A stretch of DNA of 64,000 nt from Bradyrhizobium prioriisuperbiae (GCF_032397745.1 NZ_CP135921.1:6622501-6686500), one strand, 5' to 3'; numbered from the stretch's first letter, positions 36,524-45,145 are shown. Program-made: numbers and translations. The notes: a model not told the origin generated them from the sequence alone.

Positions 36524-37495
36524 ATGCCTAAAAACGACAAAGCCGACGAGGCCATCTGCCGAACTCTCGGGCTGCTGCTGATCGACGGCTTTGCGCTGAT
36601 GTCCTACGCCTCGGTGATCGAGCCGTTCCGGGCCGCCAATACGCTGGCGGGTCGCGAGCTCTATCGGTGGCGCCATATTTCCGTCGACGGCCGGCAGATT
36701 CGTGCCTCCAATGGCGCCGCTATTCTCGCCGACCAAGCCGTGGGGCAGCCCATCGCGTGCGATACGCTATTCGTGATCGCGGGAGGTGATCCGGTAGCCT
36801 TCTCCGATCCGAAAACATTCGCCTGGCTCCGGCAGCTCGCTCTGTCCAATGTCCGGCTGGCCGGCATTTCCGGTGGTCCGTTCCTGCTCGCGCGCGCCGG
36901 CGTACTCGCCGGTTATCGGGCGACCATCCATTGGGATCACCAGCCCGCATTCCTGGAAGCCTTTCCCACGCTGGCGATCGAACCCGGCCTCTATGTCATC
37001 GACAGGCGCCGGCTCACGTGCGCGGGCGGGACCGCCGGGCTCGATCTTGCGATCGAACTCATCGAGCGCGAACACGGCTCCAAGCTGGCGGCGCAGGTGA
37101 GCGAGTGGTTTATCCGCACCGAGCCGCGACCCGCCGGCAAATCGCAGCGGCTCAGTCTGCGCGAACGGGTCGGCGTCAGCAACGACCGGGTGCTCAGGGT
37201 CCTGGCGGAGATGGAAGCGACGCTGGAGGAGCCGGCAGAGCTGCAGCAACTGGCGGAGATCGCCGGCGTATCGCTGCGCCAGCTCGAGCGGCTGTTCGCC
37301 TCGCACATGCAAGAGACCGTGAGCGAGTGCTACCTGCGCATCCGGCTCGAGAAAGCCGCCGAACTGTTGCGTAAAACAGGGTTGTCGGTGACCGCCGTCG
37401 GCGTTGCCTGCGGCTTCCAGAGCAGCAGTCACTTCTCGCGGACCTTCAAGGCCCGCTACGGAAAAACGCCCAGCGCAGAGCGCCGCCGCCGATAG
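36524..37495 (+). CDS. GlxA-family regulator (DJ-1/GATase-like domain plus AraC helix-turn-helix), SouR/GbdR-like
   Basis: A 323-residue regulator with an N-terminal amidotransferase-like sensor (residues about 12-190, LGLLLIDGFALMSYASVIEP, HWDHQPAFLE) and a C-terminal AraC domain (about 225-320, AGVSLRQLERLFASHM, VACGFQSSSHFSRTFKARYG). Its divergence from soxBDAG recalls SouR and GbdR of Pseudomonas, which sense sarcosine or glycine betaine and activate sox genes. This favours a sarcosine role for the oxidase. ATG 36524 directly follows a palindrome and has no ribosome site; TTG 36503 is the alternative start. Confidence 0.85.
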   Translation: MPKNDKADEAICRTLGLLLIDGFALMSYASVIEPFRAANTLAGRELYRWRHISVDGRQIRASNGAAILADQAVGQPIACDTLFVIAGGDPVAFSDPKTFAWLRQLALSNVRLAGISGGPFLLARAGVLAGYRATIHWDHQPAFLEAFPTLAIEPGLYVIDRRRLTCAGGTAGLDLAIELIEREHGSKLAAQVSEWFIRTEPRPAGKSQRLSLRERVGVSNDRVLRVLAEMEATLEEPAELQQLAEIAGVSLRQLERLFASHMQETVSECYLRIRLEKAAELLRKTGLSVTAVGVACGFQSSSHFSRTFKARYGKTPSAERRRR

Positions 37496-37607
37496 ATCTC
37501 TGCGCACTCGCAGCATGGTCGCGAGGTTTCCCCGAGCCCCGTTGCCATCTCCTCGTCACCGGCAGATACTTCCCGGAAGAACCAAAAAAACATCCAGGGA
37601 GAGTCGC

Positions 37608-37850
37608 GTGAAAGAGCATAGTCTCGACCATCACCATCGTGACAAGCACGGCAAGATCGGCCTCAAGCACGGCGATACGCCTGTCCGCACCCTGCGCGGC
37701 ATTTACGGACCGGGGTTCGCGGCCGGTTATCCCGACACCCAAAAACTGAGCGACGTGCTGGATCACCTCAACGAAACGTCACTGAGCCAGTTGCGCCGCG
37801 ATCACGAGACCGGCCATTTGGACAAGAAGATCGCCAAAGCTTCAAAATAA
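37608..37850 (+). CDS. Small His-rich hypothetical protein
   Basis: An 80-residue protein from GTG 37608, preceded by a good GGGAGAG site. It starts KEHSLDHHHRDKHGKIGLKH, with six His in the first 25 residues, then TPVRTLRGIYGPGFAAGY and a charged helical C-terminus (LDHLNETSLSQLRRDHETG). I do not recognise the family. Codon use is like its neighbours, so it is probably real. Confidence 0.65.
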   Translation: MKEHSLDHHHRDKHGKIGLKHGDTPVRTLRGIYGPGFAAGYPDTQKLSDVLDHLNETSLSQLRRDHETGHLDKKIAKASK

Positions 37851-37942
37851 TGGCTTCAAAATAGTGGCGTCGAAATAGCTGTCTGTAACTGCCAGGCGCT
37901 GTTGTTGAACCAAAGTGGCTGATATCGACACAACGCCATGAC

Positions 37943-38218
37943 ATGAAACGCGTTGTGAAAGCGGTTATCGGTTTGCTTCTCATCGGATTTGGCAGTCCGC
38001 TGCTCTTTCTTGGTCTGACCCGCCTCGGGTGGCGCCGGCACGGTGCGTCGCCGCTCGATATCAGTTTGCTGCATCTCGACTGGATTTTTCAGCCGCAACC
38101 GCCGTACTGGTTCGCGCACATGGCCAATCTGGCCGTGGCCTGCGCCGGTCTGATCGCCATTCTCGCCGGCGCCAGTCTATTGGTGGGAGCTGCCTTCAGG
38201 GTTGGACACACACGGTAA
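37943..38218 (+). CDS. Small membrane protein, hypothetical
   Basis: A 91-residue protein with two hydrophobic helices (about residues 7-26, GLLLIGFGSPLLFLGL, and 62-86, NLAVACAGLIAILAGASLLV) and a short hydrophilic loop between them. No ribosome site stands out before ATG 37943. I do not recognise a family. Confidence 0.55.
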   Translation: MKRVVKAVIGLLLIGFGSPLLFLGLTRLGWRRHGASPLDISLLHLDWIFQPQPPYWFAHMANLAVACAGLIAILAGASLLVGAAFRVGHTR

Positions 38219-38360
38219 CACCCTGACGTTTTGGTGATTGTCCGTCCACGGGCTGCAACAGACGGCGAAAACCAACTACAATCGGTGTTGATCACGAGAT
38301 CGCCACGGGCGATCTATATGTCGATCGCCGATCGAGCGGGTTGGTTTGTAAGGAAACGGA

Positions 38361-38684
38361 ATGATCTTGCGGAAGGCGATGATCGCGCTGGCGATCATGG
38401 TGATTGGCGCGGTTGTCACGACGGAAGCGTCGGCGCGGGGATGGGGCCACCATGGCGGGTTTTACCGCGGCTATTATGGCCGCGGCTTCTATGGTCCCGG
38501 GTTCGGCTATTACGGTTATCCGTACGGCTACGGCGGCCCCGGCGGCTGGGGCTATGGCTATATCCCGTATGAGGAGCAGTGGTCCGAAAGCGGACCGTCT
38601 TGCTATCGGGAATTGCGGGGACGCACCCGCACTAATAAAGGCTGGCGCGATCGTTATGTCACCGTATGCCCAGGGGCGCGGTGA
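38361..38684 (+). CDS. Secreted Gly/Tyr-rich small protein
   Basis: A 107-residue protein with a signal peptide (MILRKAMIALAIMVIG, cleavage after ASA about residue 24), a Gly-Tyr repeat region (residues about 26-68, GYYGRGFYGPGFGYYGYPYG) and a C-terminal part with two Cys (SCYRELRGRTRTNKGW, then TVCPGAR) that may form a disulfide. Proteins with this design are common small periplasmic or surface proteins in this bacterial group, without an assigned role. Confidence 0.75.
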   Translation: MILRKAMIALAIMVIGAVVTTEASARGWGHHGGFYRGYYGRGFYGPGFGYYGYPYGYGGPGGWGYGYIPYEEQWSESGPSCYRELRGRTRTNKGWRDRYVTVCPGAR

Positions 38685-38707
38685 TCTTCTGACGCGTCCA
38701 TTTGACG

Positions 38708-39580
38708 CTATCCACGCTTGGCGCGATCCTTCTCGTTCTGCGCCTTGATGGCGTCGCGCGCCGAGTTCCAGTCGGCGTCCGACCAGTCGCGCAGGCCGTA
38801 GAAATTGCCGCCCATCGCCAGTGCCTGGGCGCCGTCCATGGCGATGGTTTCGCCATTGATCCAGTCGCAGCCGCCGGAAATCAGGAACACCGCGAGGTTC
38901 TGCAGCTCATCCATGCTGCCGACCCGCCCCATCGGATTGTGGGCAATGGTTTTCGCGCCGGCCTCGTCGCCGGGCTTGATGCGTTTGCTCATGCCCTCGG
39001 TCGGAATCTCGCCCGGCGCGATGGCGTTGAGGCGGATGCCGTAGCGGCCCCATTCGGTCGCCAGCGACATGGTCATGGCGTGGATCGCCGACTTGCTCAT
39101 GGCGGAGGGAACGACATAGGGACTGCCGTTGCGCACCCATGTCACCACGATCGACACCACATTGCCGCGCTGCTGGCCGGCGATCCAGCGGCGGCCGACC
39201 GCATGGGTGACGTAGAACGTGCCGTGCATCACGATGTTGGCGACGGCATCGAAGCCGCGCGGCGTCAGGTCCTGGGTGCGGGAGATGAAATTGCCGGCGG
39301 CATTGTTGATGAGGTCGGTCAGCGGCTTCTCGGCGAAGATGCCGTCGACCATGGCGTCCACCGCGGCGGAGTCTCTGATATCGACGCCGTGGCTCGTGAC
39401 CCTGCCACCGTGCGACTTCATCAGCTCGGCGGCGGTCTCATCGCACACGCCCTTGCGGCGGCCGCAGATATGGACGTCGGCGCCAAGGCTGAGGAAGCGT
39501 GCGGCCATGGCTTTGCCAAGCCCGGTGCCGCCTCCGGTCACGAGGATATTGCGTCCAGTGAGCAGGTGGGGGGTGAACAT
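38708..39580 (-). CDS. SDR oxidoreductase, 2,4-dienoyl-CoA reductase-like
   Basis: A 290-residue short-chain dehydrogenase with NADP-binding TGGGTGLG (about residues 15-22) and NNAAGNFIS. Instead of the usual YxxxK it has YVVPSAMSKSA, in which Ser and Lys sit five apart with the Tyr further upstream. That arrangement belongs to 2,4-dienoyl-CoA reductases of the DECR1/PDCR type. It reduces unsaturated acyl-CoA intermediates during beta-oxidation. It converges with the secreted Gly-rich gene and has no operon partner. Confidence 0.82.
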   Translation of the reverse strand: MFTPHLLTGRNILVTGGGTGLGKAMAARFLSLGADVHICGRRKGVCDETAAELMKSHGGRVTSHGVDIRDSAAVDAMVDGIFAEKPLTDLINNAAGNFISRTQDLTPRGFDAVANIVMHGTFYVTHAVGRRWIAGQQRGNVVSIVVTWVRNGSPYVVPSAMSKSAIHAMTMSLATEWGRYGIRLNAIAPGEIPTEGMSKRIKPGDEAGAKTIAHNPMGRVGSMDELQNLAVFLISGGCDWINGETIAMDGAQALAMGGNFYGLRDWSDADWNSARDAIKAQNEKDRAKRG

Positions 39581-39748
39581 GGCGGGCCTCGCTGAAAAAC
39601 TGACCGTTCCCGATTTAATCGATCAATTAAAATCTGCAAAGCTGTTTTTGCTCGGTGTTAGGCGGGCGCAGGGGTGGAAGTCACCGGTATCTGGCTGATA
39701 TTGTTTGTAATTCTAGCTAAAGCTGCGCTTGCCGATATCTCAGGCGCG

Positions 39749-39928
39749 TCAGCAGGACGCGGTCCAGCCGGCCGGGAAGGGCACATAGGGCCATTCCATG
39801 GTGTTGTCGTTGGCCGGTTCCGGGAGGTCGTCGACGTCAAGACCATCGTCGAAATCGCCGGGGACGGGCGCGGACGCCATCACCGCGGTAACCGCGTCCA
39901 GCAGATGTTCGAATTCGATGTTCGTCAT
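39749..39928 (-). CDS. Small acidic hypothetical protein
   Basis: A 59-residue frame from ATG 39928, MTNIEFEHLLDAVTAVMAS, then an acidic linker (GDFDDGLDVDDLPEPANDN) and an aromatic tail (MEWPYVPFPAGWTA). Codon use is coding-like. It matches no family I know. The ATG at 39955 is less likely. Confidence 0.5.
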   Translation of the reverse strand: MTNIEFEHLLDAVTAVMASAPVPGDFDDGLDVDDLPEPANDNTMEWPYVPFPAGWTASC

Positions 39929-40045
39929 GAGGCCACCCGTTAATCGATGGCGCACACTCGCAGACGACGTTTTCGGTCACGTTCAGCGGACCGCTAAAAT
40001 TTTATCGATCCCGATTTTAACGTGGTTTGCCGTCGCTGCAGACCG

Positions 40046-40285
40046 TCAGGTCTTGCAGACGCTGATGGTCGTCATCGCGAGCTTGGCGTCGTCCTCCGAG
40101 CGGTAGGGCCCATCGGAGAACTGGATATTGCTGCCGTCGATCACCGGGTTCTGCTGCACGATCCGGCAGCCGTTGATGCGGCTACCCACCACCCAGAACA
40201 GCCCACTTTGGGCCGCGATCGGCGACGCCAACGCCATGCAGCCAAGTATTGCGGAACCAAGAATTGCGGCAGCGACTAAACGCAT
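40046..40285 (-). CDS. Small secreted hypothetical protein
   Basis: A 79-residue protein with a signal peptide (MRLVAAAILGSAILGCMAL, cleavage near AAQ). The mature part has two Cys (NGCRIVQQ and the C-terminal SVCKT), likely a disulfide pair, and a YRSEDDAKLAM segment. ATG 40285 has a GAGG site at seven-base spacing; ATG 40297 is the alternative. The region between it and the next gene (40286-40513) shows nothing else. Confidence 0.65.
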   Translation of the reverse strand: MRLVAAAILGSAILGCMALASPIAAQSGLFWVVGSRINGCRIVQQNPVIDGSNIQFSDGPYRSEDDAKLAMTTISVCKT

Positions 40286-40513
40286 GACATGCCTCATGCA
40301 AGGTTACATAGATATCGTTCAACACCAGTGCCAGCCGATGGTGCCGCGCGCATGGTGTCGCAGTCCAATCACGTCGCAGTAACCGCGCATTGAGGTTAAC
40401 GCCGGACTTGAAACATGAAATTCGGGTTCCGGCCGTTGCCGACAATTTAAAATATGAGCTGAAATCGGCTACCTGAGCCATCAACACAACAATACGAAGG
40501 GGAGAAACTGCTG

Positions 40514-41326
40514 ATGAACGATCGCATCTCGGTCACACTGACGGATGGCGTTGCCGATGTCCGGCTGGTTCGCGCCGACAAGATGAATGCGCTCGACGTG
40601 GCGATGTTCGAGGCGCTGGTGAATACCGCGGCGAAGCTGCAGACCGAGAAGGGGCTACGCGCCGTTGTGCTGTCGGGCGAGGGACGGGCGTTCTGCGCGG
40701 GCCTCGACATGGGCCGCTTCCAGGCGATGAATGAAAACGGCGGCAATGGCGTTGCCGGCGGCGAGAAGCGTGACCTGGCGGCACGCACCCATGGCATCGC
40801 CAATCATTCCCAGCAGGCGGTGTGGGGCTGGCGGCAACTGCCGGTGCCGGTGATCGCCGCCGTGCACGGCGTGGCGTTCGGTGGCGGCTTTCAGCTCGCG
40901 CTCGGCGCCGACATGCGGTTTCTCGCCCCCGACACGCGGATGTCGATCATGGAAATCAAATGGGGCCTGGTGCCGGACATGGCGGGCACGCCGATCCTCG
41001 CCAGCCTGGTGCGCGACGACATCCTGCGTGACCTGACTTACACGGGACGCGTGTTCTCGGCGCAGGAAGCCTTGAGCTATGGGCTCGCGACGCGGATCTG
41101 CGACGATCCGCGCGCGGCGGCGCTTGAGGTGGCAAAGGAGATCGCGGGCAAGAGCCCGGATGCGATCCGCGCGGCCAAACGGCTGCTGAACAACCTGACG
41201 GTGGATCCGGCGCCGGCGCTGCTGGCGGAATCCGTCGAGCAGATGAAGCTGATGGGTTTTCCGAACCAGACCGAAGCGGTGCGCGCCAACATCGAGAAGC
41301 GCGCGCCGCGGTTTATTGATGGTTAG
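40514..41326 (+). CDS. Crotonase-family enoyl-CoA hydratase
   Basis: A 270-residue crotonase with CoA oxyanion-hole motifs GRAFCAGLDMG (about residue 58) and AAVHGVAFGGGFQLALGADMR (about 115-135), and MEIKWGLVPDMAG where hydratases carry the second catalytic acid. One Glu is Asp/Met in this version, so hydratase chemistry is probable but not certain. A GGGGAG site precedes ATG 40514. It faces the SDR-thiolase-DUF35 genes from the other side of a palindromic repeat and may belong to the same acyl-CoA route. Confidence 0.82.
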   Translation: MNDRISVTLTDGVADVRLVRADKMNALDVAMFEALVNTAAKLQTEKGLRAVVLSGEGRAFCAGLDMGRFQAMNENGGNGVAGGEKRDLAARTHGIANHSQQAVWGWRQLPVPVIAAVHGVAFGGGFQLALGADMRFLAPDTRMSIMEIKWGLVPDMAGTPILASLVRDDILRDLTYTGRVFSAQEALSYGLATRICDDPRAAALEVAKEIAGKSPDAIRAAKRLLNNLTVDPAPALLAESVEQMKLMGFPNQTEAVRANIEKRAPRFIDG

Positions 41327-41371
41327 TCCGGCTCACGCTTCATTCGCCGTGAGGCGCCTCATTCCTCTCAG

Positions 41372-41515
41372 TGTCGTCCCCGGCTCGACCTCTGCGACTC
41401 GGCGAAGCCGAGTCGCGCTTGGGACCCAGTAAACGCAGGCGTTCGTAATATGCTCTGTGCTTAGGGCACTCACACCGGGCGTACTGGATGCTCGCGTCCG
41501 TGCGCGGGCATGACA
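41372..41515. repeat. 144-bp palindromic intergenic element
   Basis: The ends TGTCGTCCCCGG (41372-41383) and GCGGGCATGACA (41504-41515) are imperfect inverted repeats, 9 of 12 matching. Inside lies a perfect 10-bp hairpin GCGACTCGGC-GAA-GCCGAGTCGC (41394-41416). It separates two convergent genes, crotonase and SDR, and looks like a small non-coding mobile element of the REP/MITE kind. It may also act as a terminator for both. Confidence 0.55.
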
Positions 41516-41550
41516 ATAATGAGCGCTTCCATACCATCGGTGTGTAGCGT

Positions 41551-42471
41551 CTAGATCGCGTCCCACGAGAAGACGTCCGCGGATCGATCCAGCGGATAGA
41601 ACGACCCCTTCAGCGCGGGAATGGCGTGCTCGCCGATGGTCTCGCAGTTCCAGCCATCGGCGCGATGCACCGAGCGCAGCGGGCGCGATTGTCCCATCAG
41701 GAAAATCTCGTTCATGCGCACGGCAAAGATCTGCCCGGTGACGTCCTTGGCGGCGTCGCCGAGCAGGAACACCGACAGCGGCGCGATCTTTTCCGGTCCC
41801 ATCTGCTGGATGCGTGCGACCCGTTCCTTCTGCGCCTCGGTCTCGGTCGGAATGGTGCCGATCAGACGGCTCCAGGCGAACGGTGAGACGCAGTTCGAGC
41901 GCACATTGAAGCGGTTCATATCGAGTGCGATCGATTTCGACAGGCCGACGATGCCGAGCTTGGCGGCGGCATAGTTGGCCTGGCCGAAATTGCCCACCAG
42001 GCCCGAGGTCGAGGTGAAGTGGACGAACGAACCGCTCTCCTGCTCGCGGAACAGCCGCGCCGCCGCATGCGAGACATAGAACGAGCCCATCAGGTGCACC
42101 TTGATGACGGCCTCGAACGCATCCACGCTCATGCGGTGGAAGATCGCGTCGCGCAGGATGCCGGCGTTGTTGACCACGCCGTCGAGTTTGCCGAACGAGT
42201 CGATCGCGGTCTTGACGATCTTGCTGGCGGGGACGGCTTCCGCCACGGTCTCGAAATTGGCCACCGCGGTGCCGCCGGCCTTGCGGATTTCCTCCACCAC
42301 TTCCTCGGCGGGCGCGGCACTGGTGCCCGAGCCGTCCGCCGCGCCGCCGGGATCGTTGACCACGACCTTGGCGCCTTCGCGCGCTGCGAGCAGCGCGATT
42401 TCACGGCCGATGCCGCGGCCCGCGCCGGTGACGATCACGACCTTGCCGTCGAGCGCCTTGTTCTGAGCCAT
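41551..42471 (-). CDS. SDR oxidoreductase, hydroxyacyl-CoA dehydrogenase-like
   Basis: A 306-residue SDR with TGAGRGIGREIA (residues about 15-26), VVNDPGG (NAD site), NNAGILRDAIFHRM and catalytic YAAAK. The NDPGG and ILRDAIFHRM features are found in the peroxisomal multifunctional-enzyme-type (R)-3-hydroxyacyl-CoA dehydrogenases. The C-terminal 60 residues extend beyond a standard SDR. It lies 21 bases downstream of the thiolase gene on the same strand, in an apparent operon with the DUF35 protein. Confidence 0.85.
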   Translation of the reverse strand: MAQNKALDGKVVIVTGAGRGIGREIALLAAREGAKVVVNDPGGAADGSGTSAAPAEEVVEEIRKAGGTAVANFETVAEAVPASKIVKTAIDSFGKLDGVVNNAGILRDAIFHRMSVDAFEAVIKVHLMGSFYVSHAAARLFREQESGSFVHFTSTSGLVGNFGQANYAAAKLGIVGLSKSIALDMNRFNVRSNCVSPFAWSRLIGTIPTETEAQKERVARIQQMGPEKIAPLSVFLLGDAAKDVTGQIFAVRMNEIFLMGQSRPLRSVHRADGWNCETIGEHAIPALKGSFYPLDRSADVFSWDAI

Positions 42472-42492
42472 ATTCCTGATCCTCTTTGACGA

Positions 42493-43632
42493 CTATCGTT
42501 GGTTGGTGAAAATGATGGTGCCGCTGGCGGCGAACATGCCACCGACGCCATGGCACACCGAGATCCTGGCGCCCGGCACCTGCGCCGGCGCAATGCCGCG
42601 CATCTGCCGCACGCTCTCCTGCAGGGCGTACATGCCGTACATGCCCGAGTGCATGTAACTGAGGCCGCCGCCATTGGTATTGACCGGCAGCTTGCCGCCC
42701 GGCGCGGTGTTGCGGTCGGCAATGAATTGGCCGGTCTCCTCATGCGGCATGAAGCCAAGGTCGCCCAGGCCGAACAGCGGCAGATGGGCGAAGGCGTCGT
42801 AGATCATCACATGATCGACGTCCTTGTGAGTGATGCCGGCTTCGCGGAATGCCGTGGGACCCGCGACACGGAAGGCGCGTGAACTATCGAACGTTTCCAT
42901 CTGGCTGACCATCGGCGTCTCGACACTTTCGCCGGTGCCCAGGATGTAGACCGGCTTGCGCGGAAAATCCTTGGCGCGGTCGGCGCTGGTCAGGATCAGC
43001 GCGCCGCCACCGTCGGTGACCAGGCAGCACTGCAGGATGCGGAACGGATAGGCGATCATGCGCGAGTTCAGCACGTCCTCGACCGTGATCGGCTCCTTCA
43101 TGGAGGCGCGCGGGTTCTTCGCCGCCCATTCGCGCTGCACCACCGAGACCATGGCGATCTGCTCATGGGTGATGCCGTGGGTCTTCATGTAACGCAGCAC
43201 GGGGATCGGAAACATGCTGGGTGGGCCGTAGACCCCGAACGGGGCCTCGAACTGGCCATTGAGGCTGTCGGGCGCGGTCGAGCGCGGCAGCTTGCCGATC
43301 ATCGACTTGCCGCTCTCGGCGTGGGTGATCAGCACGGTCTTGCAGAGGCCGGCCTCGATTGCCGCTGCGGCGTGACGAACATGCAGCATGAAGGAGCAGC
43401 CGCCGACCGAGGTGCCGTCCACCCAGGTCGGGGTGATGCCGAGATAATGGGCGATCTGCTGCGGTGTTTCGACGGCGGTGGCGATGCCGTCGATGTCTGA
43501 CAGCTTGAGCCCCGCATCCGCGATCGCATTGAGCGCCGCATCCGCGTGAAGCTGGATCTGTGAGGCATCGGGAATGACGCCGAGCTTGGTTGTTTCAGCC
43601 GCACCGACGACGGCCACCTGGTTCCTGCGCAT
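42493..43632 (-). CDS. Thiolase-superfamily protein (SCP2-thiolase / Ltp2-like)
   Basis: A 379-residue thiolase fold protein. The active-site Cys is in TSVGGCSFMLHVRHAAAAI (about residue 78) and a C-terminal NTNGGGLSYMHSGMYGMYAL segment replaces the standard thiolase GGG-HP motif. It is paired with a DUF35 protein four bases upstream. That pairing is characteristic of non-decarboxylating acyl-CoA lyases or retro-aldolases (Ltp2-ChsH2 of steroid side-chain degradation) as well as of acyl transferases. The true reaction cannot be told from sequence alone. The ATG at 43680 is rejected because it overlaps the DUF35 gene. Confidence 0.83.
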   Translation of the reverse strand: MRRNQVAVVGAAETTKLGVIPDASQIQLHADAALNAIADAGLKLSDIDGIATAVETPQQIAHYLGITPTWVDGTSVGGCSFMLHVRHAAAAIEAGLCKTVLITHAESGKSMIGKLPRSTAPDSLNGQFEAPFGVYGPPSMFPIPVLRYMKTHGITHEQIAMVSVVQREWAAKNPRASMKEPITVEDVLNSRMIAYPFRILQCCLVTDGGGALILTSADRAKDFPRKPVYILGTGESVETPMVSQMETFDSSRAFRVAGPTAFREAGITHKDVDHVMIYDAFAHLPLFGLGDLGFMPHEETGQFIADRNTAPGGKLPVNTNGGGLSYMHSGMYGMYALQESVRQMRGIAPAQVPGARISVCHGVGGMFAASGTIIFTNQR

Positions 43633-43636
43633 GGGA

Positions 43637-44050
43637 TCAGCCTTTCGCCGGACGGAATACGGGAAGGCTGATCGCGTCATCCAGCTTCTCGAAGGCGGCT
43701 TCGAGCGGCATGTCGAGCACCAGCGCCTCCGGGGTCTGCGGGCAATCGATGATGTTGGTCATCATGCGGGGTCCTTCCTCCAGCGTCACCACCGCAATCG
43801 CATAAGGCGGGGTGAAGCCGGGCGCCGCCGGGCGATGATTGATGACATAGCTGTAGAGGGTGGCCTTGCCGCTGGCTTTGTAGATGCTGACCTTGCGCGA
43901 GCCGCAGCCCGGGCAGAAGGGACGTGGCGGGAAGTAAGTCTTGGCGCAGCTGTCGCAGCGCTGCAGGCGAAGCTCACCCGCTGCCGTGCCGTCCCAGAAG
44001 TGCTGCGTTTCGGGCGTTGGTTTCGGACGGGCACGTGCGGGCGTGGACAT
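43637..44050 (-). CDS. DUF35 zinc-ribbon OB-fold protein, thiolase partner
   Basis: A 137-residue protein. An N-terminal zinc ribbon has C-D-S-C and C-P-G-C pairs (about residues 32-35 and 46-49), followed by an OB fold (LYSYVINHRPAAPGF, YAIAVVTLEEGPRMM). DUF35 proteins bind to SCP2-type thiolases and are needed for their activity. A GGGAG site precedes the ATG. It heads a minus-strand operon with thiolase and SDR. Confidence 0.87.
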   Translation of the reverse strand: MSTPARARPKPTPETQHFWDGTAAGELRLQRCDSCAKTYFPPRPFCPGCGSRKVSIYKASGKATLYSYVINHRPAAPGFTPPYAIAVVTLEEGPRMMTNIIDCPQTPEALVLDMPLEAAFEKLDDAISLPVFRPAKG

Positions 44051-44230
44051 CGAAGCTGTTTCTCCCGGATCGGGGCTTCAAAAGCCCTCGGTTCTTGATC
44101 CGGTCATCTTCCATGCCGACACAGAGAGGTCCAGTTCGAATTGCGCCGCGCATGCGGACGCGCTCTCGCTGCATGGCACAAAGGCCGCGTTTAAATTTTC
44201 ACGATCGCCGCCGAGGGAAGTCCGAAATGA

Positions 44231-44257
44231 CGAGAGCCCCACTCGGCGGGGCTCTCG
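44231..44257. terminator. Ten-bp hairpin after the 26-residue membrane peptide gene
   Basis: CGAGAGCCCC / GGGGCTCTCG (44231-44240, 44248-44257) with a seven-base loop. It follows the stop of the minus-strand gene at 44275, and the plus side is followed by TATTT. It would end the small gene's transcript. Confidence 0.55.
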
Positions 44258-44274
44258 TATTTATCTCCGGGTGT

Positions 44275-44355
44275 CTATCGGCCGAAGAACAACCACAGCA
44301 GAATGATCACCGGGATCGGAATACCCAACAGCCACAACAGAATTCCGCGTCCCAT
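44275..44355 (-). CDS. 26-residue single-helix membrane peptide
   Basis: A tiny gene: an ATG at 44355 behind a strong GGAGGTGAGG site gives a peptide starting MGRGILLWLLGIPIPVII and ending LLWLFFGR. It is almost all hydrophobic, with one PIP kink and basic ends, so a single membrane helix. Similar peptides are widespread in alpha- and betaproteobacteria. I recall no assigned function. Confidence 0.8.
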   Translation of the reverse strand: MGRGILLWLLGIPIPVIILLWLFFGR

Positions 44356-44454
44356 TTCCTCACCTCCATCAATGCCCTGCTGCAAACCCAACACGGCAGG
44401 AGGGCAGTCGTTCCCTCGATATGGAGCGCCGGAAACGTGAGGTGAGAAGCGCGT

Positions 44455-44904
44455 TTACCAGTGGCCGGTGTTGGGCATCGACGACCACGGCTCCTGCGGC
44501 GGCTTGGCGTCGCCCTTCTGCAGCAGCTCGATGGAATGCAGATCCGGCGAGCGCACGAACGCCATCTGGCCGTCGCGCGGCGGACGGTTGATGGTGATGC
44601 CGAGCTTCTGAAGCCGGTCGCAGGTGGCGTAGATGTTGTCGACCTCGTAGGCCAGGTGGCCAAAATAACGGTCTTCGCCGTATTTCTCCTCGTCCCAATT
44701 GTAGGTCAATTCCACCAGCGGCGCGCCGCGGCCCTTCGACTGCTTGAGCAACTCCTCGTCCTCCGACGCGCAGAGGAAGACCAGCGTGAAGCGGCCCTTG
44801 TCGTTGTCGATGCGGCGGGCTTCCTTCAGCCCCAGCGCATCGGCGTAGAACTTGAGCGCAGCGTCGAGATTGCGGACGCGCAGCATCGTGTGCAGATAAC
44901 GCAT
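44455..44904 (-). CDS. gloA: Lactoylglutathione lyase (glyoxalase I)
   Basis: A 149-residue VOC-fold protein. It begins [20 protein letters not shown], carries metal ligands His (residue 5), Glu (ELTYNWDE), His (GHLAYEVDN) and Glu (SIELLQ), and ends [15 protein letters not shown]. It isomerises the methylglyoxal-glutathione adduct to lactoylglutathione. Open frames upstream to 45147 are not used: ATG 44904 is the family start. A 240-base leader with repeated hairpins lies upstream (see the 45063 entry). Confidence 0.93.
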   Translation of the reverse strand: MRYLHTMLRVRNLDAALKFYADALGLKEARRIDNDKGRFTLVFLCASEDEELLKQSKGRGAPLVELTYNWDEEKYGEDRYFGHLAYEVDNIYATCDRLQKLGITINRPPRDGQMAFVRSPDLHSIELLQKGDAKPPQEPWSSMPNTGHW

Positions 44905-45062
44905 GTTTCTTGTCCTTCTGAGAACATTTTGAGAATTCGTCTCGGTTGAGGCACGGCGGGCCCTCAATAGCAGCAAAATGCAACGAGGTGCAGGCCCCTT
45001 GACAGGCCGTCGCGGACAACGTGGGGTGGGGAAGCCCTTCACGCCCAATGCACACGCGAGAC

Positions 45063-45145
45063 GGCCCTGCCTGGGGGGACAAGCAGGGCCTGGGTCGTTG
45101 TGAGCGGTGGGGTAACCGCTCGGGAACGGGTTGGGGCGCCCGTTC
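45063..45145 (-). ncRNA. Tandem hairpins with C-rich loops, candidate sRNA or gloA leader
   Basis: On the minus strand, upstream of gloA, three perfect stem-loops follow one another: GAACGGG/CCCGTTC (45124-45145), GAGCGGT/ACCGCTC (45102-45121) and GGCCCTGC/GCAGGGCC (45063-45090). Each loop contains four to six C in a row. Rhizobial alpha-r sRNAs and Rhodobacter cuckoo RNAs also show C-rich apical loops that could pair with ribosome-binding sites. No T-run terminator or firm promoter was found. The remaining 44905-45440 gap has no gene. Confidence 0.45.
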
